Positions 6,617 to 7,803 of a DNA stretch of 7,803 bases are shown piece by piece. A program made the position numbers and the translations under genes. Position 1 is the first letter of the stretch; every line of letters starts with the position of its first letter. Under the pieces are notes generated by a model. It was not told the DNA's origin, did not search any database, and saw only the letters and a program-made list of their open reading frames with translations. The DNA is from Limnohabitans sp. (lineage in GTDB: Bacteria > Pseudomonadota > Gammaproteobacteria > Burkholderiales > Burkholderiaceae_C), in the NCBI GenBank assembly GCA_018883305.1, contig VEQI01000149.1, positions 1 through 7,803 of the forward strand, given 5' to 3'.

Positions 6617-7312
6617 ATGAGTTTTGTTTTTTCTCCCGCCCCGACCGTCTCCGTGCCCGTGGTTGGCAGTGGTCAGCAGTTTCCCGTGCACCGCATCTAT
6701 TGCGTGGGCCGCAACTATGTCGAGCATGCCCAGGAAATGGGCTTCACCGGCCGTGAGCCGCCGTTCTTTTTCCTCAAGCCCGCCGATGCCATCGTCTACG
6801 TGCCGGCCGGTGAAACTGGCAGCATGCCCTACCCCAGCCTGACCAAAGACCTTCATCATGAAATTGAACTGGTGGTGGCCATTGGCAAGGGTGGACGCAA
6901 CATCAAGGCCGCCGACGCCATGAGCCACATCTACGGCTATGCCGTGGGTCTGGACATGACCCGTCGCGATCTGCAAGCAGACATGAAAAAACAAGGACGC
7001 CCCTGGTGCATCGGCAAGGCCTTTGACCACAGCGCCCCCATCGGTCCCATCGTCCCCGTTGCACAGGCTGGTGACGTCACCAAGGCCGATATCTCCTTGC
7101 AGGTCAATGGCAAGGACCGCCAGCGCAGCAATGTCAGCAAGCTGATCTGGAACATCGCTGAAACCATTGAACATTTGTCCGCCGCCTGGGAACTGCAACC
7201 TGGCGACCTGATCTACAGTGGCACGCCCGAAGGCGTGGCGGCGGTGGTGGCCGGTGATCTGCTGGTGGGTCAGGTGACGGGTGTGGGTGAGTTGCGCATC
7301 AAGATTGCCTGA
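6617..7312 (+). CDS. Fumarylacetoacetate-hydrolase family protein, probable fumarylpyruvate hydrolase
   Basis: The product is a 231-residue cytoplasmic FAH-fold C-C hydrolase. GRNYVEHAQEMG (31-42) and FFLKPADAI (51-59) match the start of the FAH C-terminal domain. Predicted metal ligands are Glu82 and Glu84 in HHEIELVVAIG and Asp113 in YGYAVGLDMTRRDLQ. GKAFDHSAPIGP (133-144) and YSGTPEGV (200-207) close the site. Small FAH proteins with this pattern include NagK-type fumarylpyruvate hydrolases (fumarylpyruvate to fumarate plus pyruvate) and FAHD1-type acylpyruvases/oxaloacetate decarboxylases; the adjacent GST-type isomerase favours the former. ATG 6617 is chosen because it opens the family-like sequence; a TTG six codons earlier (6599) is in frame but unlikely. 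The ribosome site is weak (AAAGTGGA). The next gene follows after 64 bases with no terminator seen, so co-transcription is likely. Confidence 0.88.
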   Translation: MSFVFSPAPTVSVPVVGSGQQFPVHRIYCVGRNYVEHAQEMGFTGREPPFFFLKPADAIVYVPAGETGSMPYPSLTKDLHHEIELVVAIGKGGRNIKAADAMSHIYGYAVGLDMTRRDLQADMKKQGRPWCIGKAFDHSAPIGPIVPVAQAGDVTKADISLQVNGKDRQRSNVSKLIWNIAETIEHLSAAWELQPGDLIYSGTPEGVAAVVAGDLLVGQVTGVGELRIKIA

Positions 7313-7365
7313 AACTCGGCTGCTTCCCATCGTTTTTGACGAGCTCACATTCTTTTCAACATTTC

Positions 7366-7370
7366 AGGAG
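7366..7370 (+). promoter_or_regulatory. Ribosome binding site of the TRAP binding protein
   Basis: AGGAG lies 6 bases before ATG 7377. A second in-frame ATG at 7371 directly abuts the motif and is too close, so 7377 is the better start. Confidence 0.75.
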
Positions 7371-7376
7371 ATGACC

Positions 7377-7803
7377 ATGATTCAACGTCGTTCCATGCTC
7401 AAGGCAGGTGCTGCCGTCGCCGTGGGCGCCCCCACGCTCAGCGGCCTGGCCCAGCAAAGCGTGACCCTCAAGTTCCACACCTTCATGGCACCCCAGTCCA
7501 ATGTCTGGCTCACCATGCACAAGCCCTGGATGGACAAGGTCGAGAAAGAGTCGGGTGGCCGCATCAAATTCGAAGGCTATCCCGCCATGCAACTCGGCGG
7601 CACGCCGGTCCAGCTGTACGACCAGGCCAAAGATGGCGTGGTGGATGTGATTTGGACTCTGCCTGGCAACACCGCGGGTCGCTTCCCGCGTATCGAAGTG
7701 TTCGAACTGCCCTTCATGATGAACAATGCCGAGGCCACCTCCAAGGCCTATTGGGAGTATGTGCAGACGGTTGCTCCCGACGAGTTCAAAGACACCCATG
7801 TGA
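7377..7803 (+). CDS. TRAP transporter periplasmic solute-binding protein, DctP family (partial at 3' end)
   Basis: Only the first 142 residues are in the window; family members have about 320-340. The N-terminus QRRSMLKAGAAVAVG resembles a twin-arginine signal (RR-x-M-L-K followed by a hydrophobic, Ala-rich segment), with a likely cleavage after LSGLA near residue 25, so the mature protein would be periplasmic. The mature start (VTLKFHTFMAP), the GGRIKFEGYPAMQLGG block (about 60-75), QLYDQAKDGVVDV and RIEVFELPFM are characteristic of DctP proteins that deliver organic acids to a DctQM membrane pair. The conserved ligand-binding arginine lies beyond the edge, so no substrate can be read. Its position 64 bases after the hydrolase suggests uptake of an aromatic or other carboxylic acid degraded by that branch; this is inference. 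The membrane subunits should lie to the right if the operon is complete. Confidence 0.9.
   Translation, partial: MIQRRSMLKAGAAVAVGAPTLSGLAQQSVTLKFHTFMAPQSNVWLTMHKPWMDKVEKESGGRIKFEGYPAMQLGGTPVQLYDQAKDGVVDVIWTLPGNTAGRFPRIEVFELPFMMNNAEATSKAYWEYVQTVAPDEFKDTHV

Noticed and set aside
6590..7348. 252-codon minus-strand open frame opposite the hydrolase
   Set aside because: The plus-strand frame has all the FAH metal ligands and motifs; the minus frame has none.
7356..7799. 147-codon minus-strand open frame opposite the TRAP binding protein
   Set aside because: The plus-strand frame has a ribosome site, signal peptide and DctP motifs, so this is a shadow.
1..7803. A novel defence, mobile or undescribed multi-gene system
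   Set aside because: All eight genes fall in recognisable metabolic or transport families; no integrase, transposase, repeat array, toxin-antitoxin pair or orphan gene cluster is visible.

Overview
The window looks like a stretch of chromosome from a betaproteobacterium of the order Burkholderiales, probably family Comamonadaceae (Rhodoferax/Polaromonas/Limnohabitans-like). The evidence is high-GC coding with strong wobble bias, proteins that closely resemble Cupriavidus-type PhaC, PhaA and PhaB, and the isomerase-pgeF-phaCAB neighbourhood. The assignment rests on recalled protein families, not on a database search. The window is almost entirely coding: no gene-free stretch exceeds about 133 bases, and there are no RNA genes, insertion sequences, CRISPR arrays or phage genes that I can support.

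Layout from left to right. (1) Positions 2-1099, plus strand: the C-terminal part of a large flavin/iron-sulfur oxidoreductase of the D-2-hydroxyacid dehydrogenase type, cut by the window edge. (2) A bidirectional hairpin terminator at 1155-1183 separates it from the convergent minus-strand block. (3) Positions 6483 down to 1200, minus strand, read in the order: a zeta-class glutathione S-transferase (maleylacetoacetate or maleylpyruvate isomerase), pgeF (YfiH/laccase-domain family), phaC, phaA, phaB. (4) A 133-base divergent intergenic region at 6484-6616. (5) Positions 6617-7312, plus strand: a fumarylacetoacetate-hydrolase-family enzyme, probably a fumarylpyruvate hydrolase. (6) From 7377 to the right edge, plus strand: the N-terminal 142 residues of a TRAP-transporter periplasmic solute-binding protein (DctP family).

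How the genes work together. phaC, phaA and phaB form a complete polyhydroxybutyrate synthesis set: thiolase condenses two acetyl-CoA, reductase makes (R)-3-hydroxybutyryl-CoA, and synthase polymerises it. The GST-family isomerase and the FAH-family hydrolase, divergently arranged, fit the last two steps of ring-cleavage catabolism (gentisate or homogentisate branch), ending in fumarate plus pyruvate or acetoacetate. The TRAP binding protein next to the hydrolase may import an acid feeding that route; this is inferred from position only. I did not find an undescribed biological system. The points worth a second look are the catabolic pair, the linkage of the isomerase and pgeF to phaCAB, and a few regulatory details.
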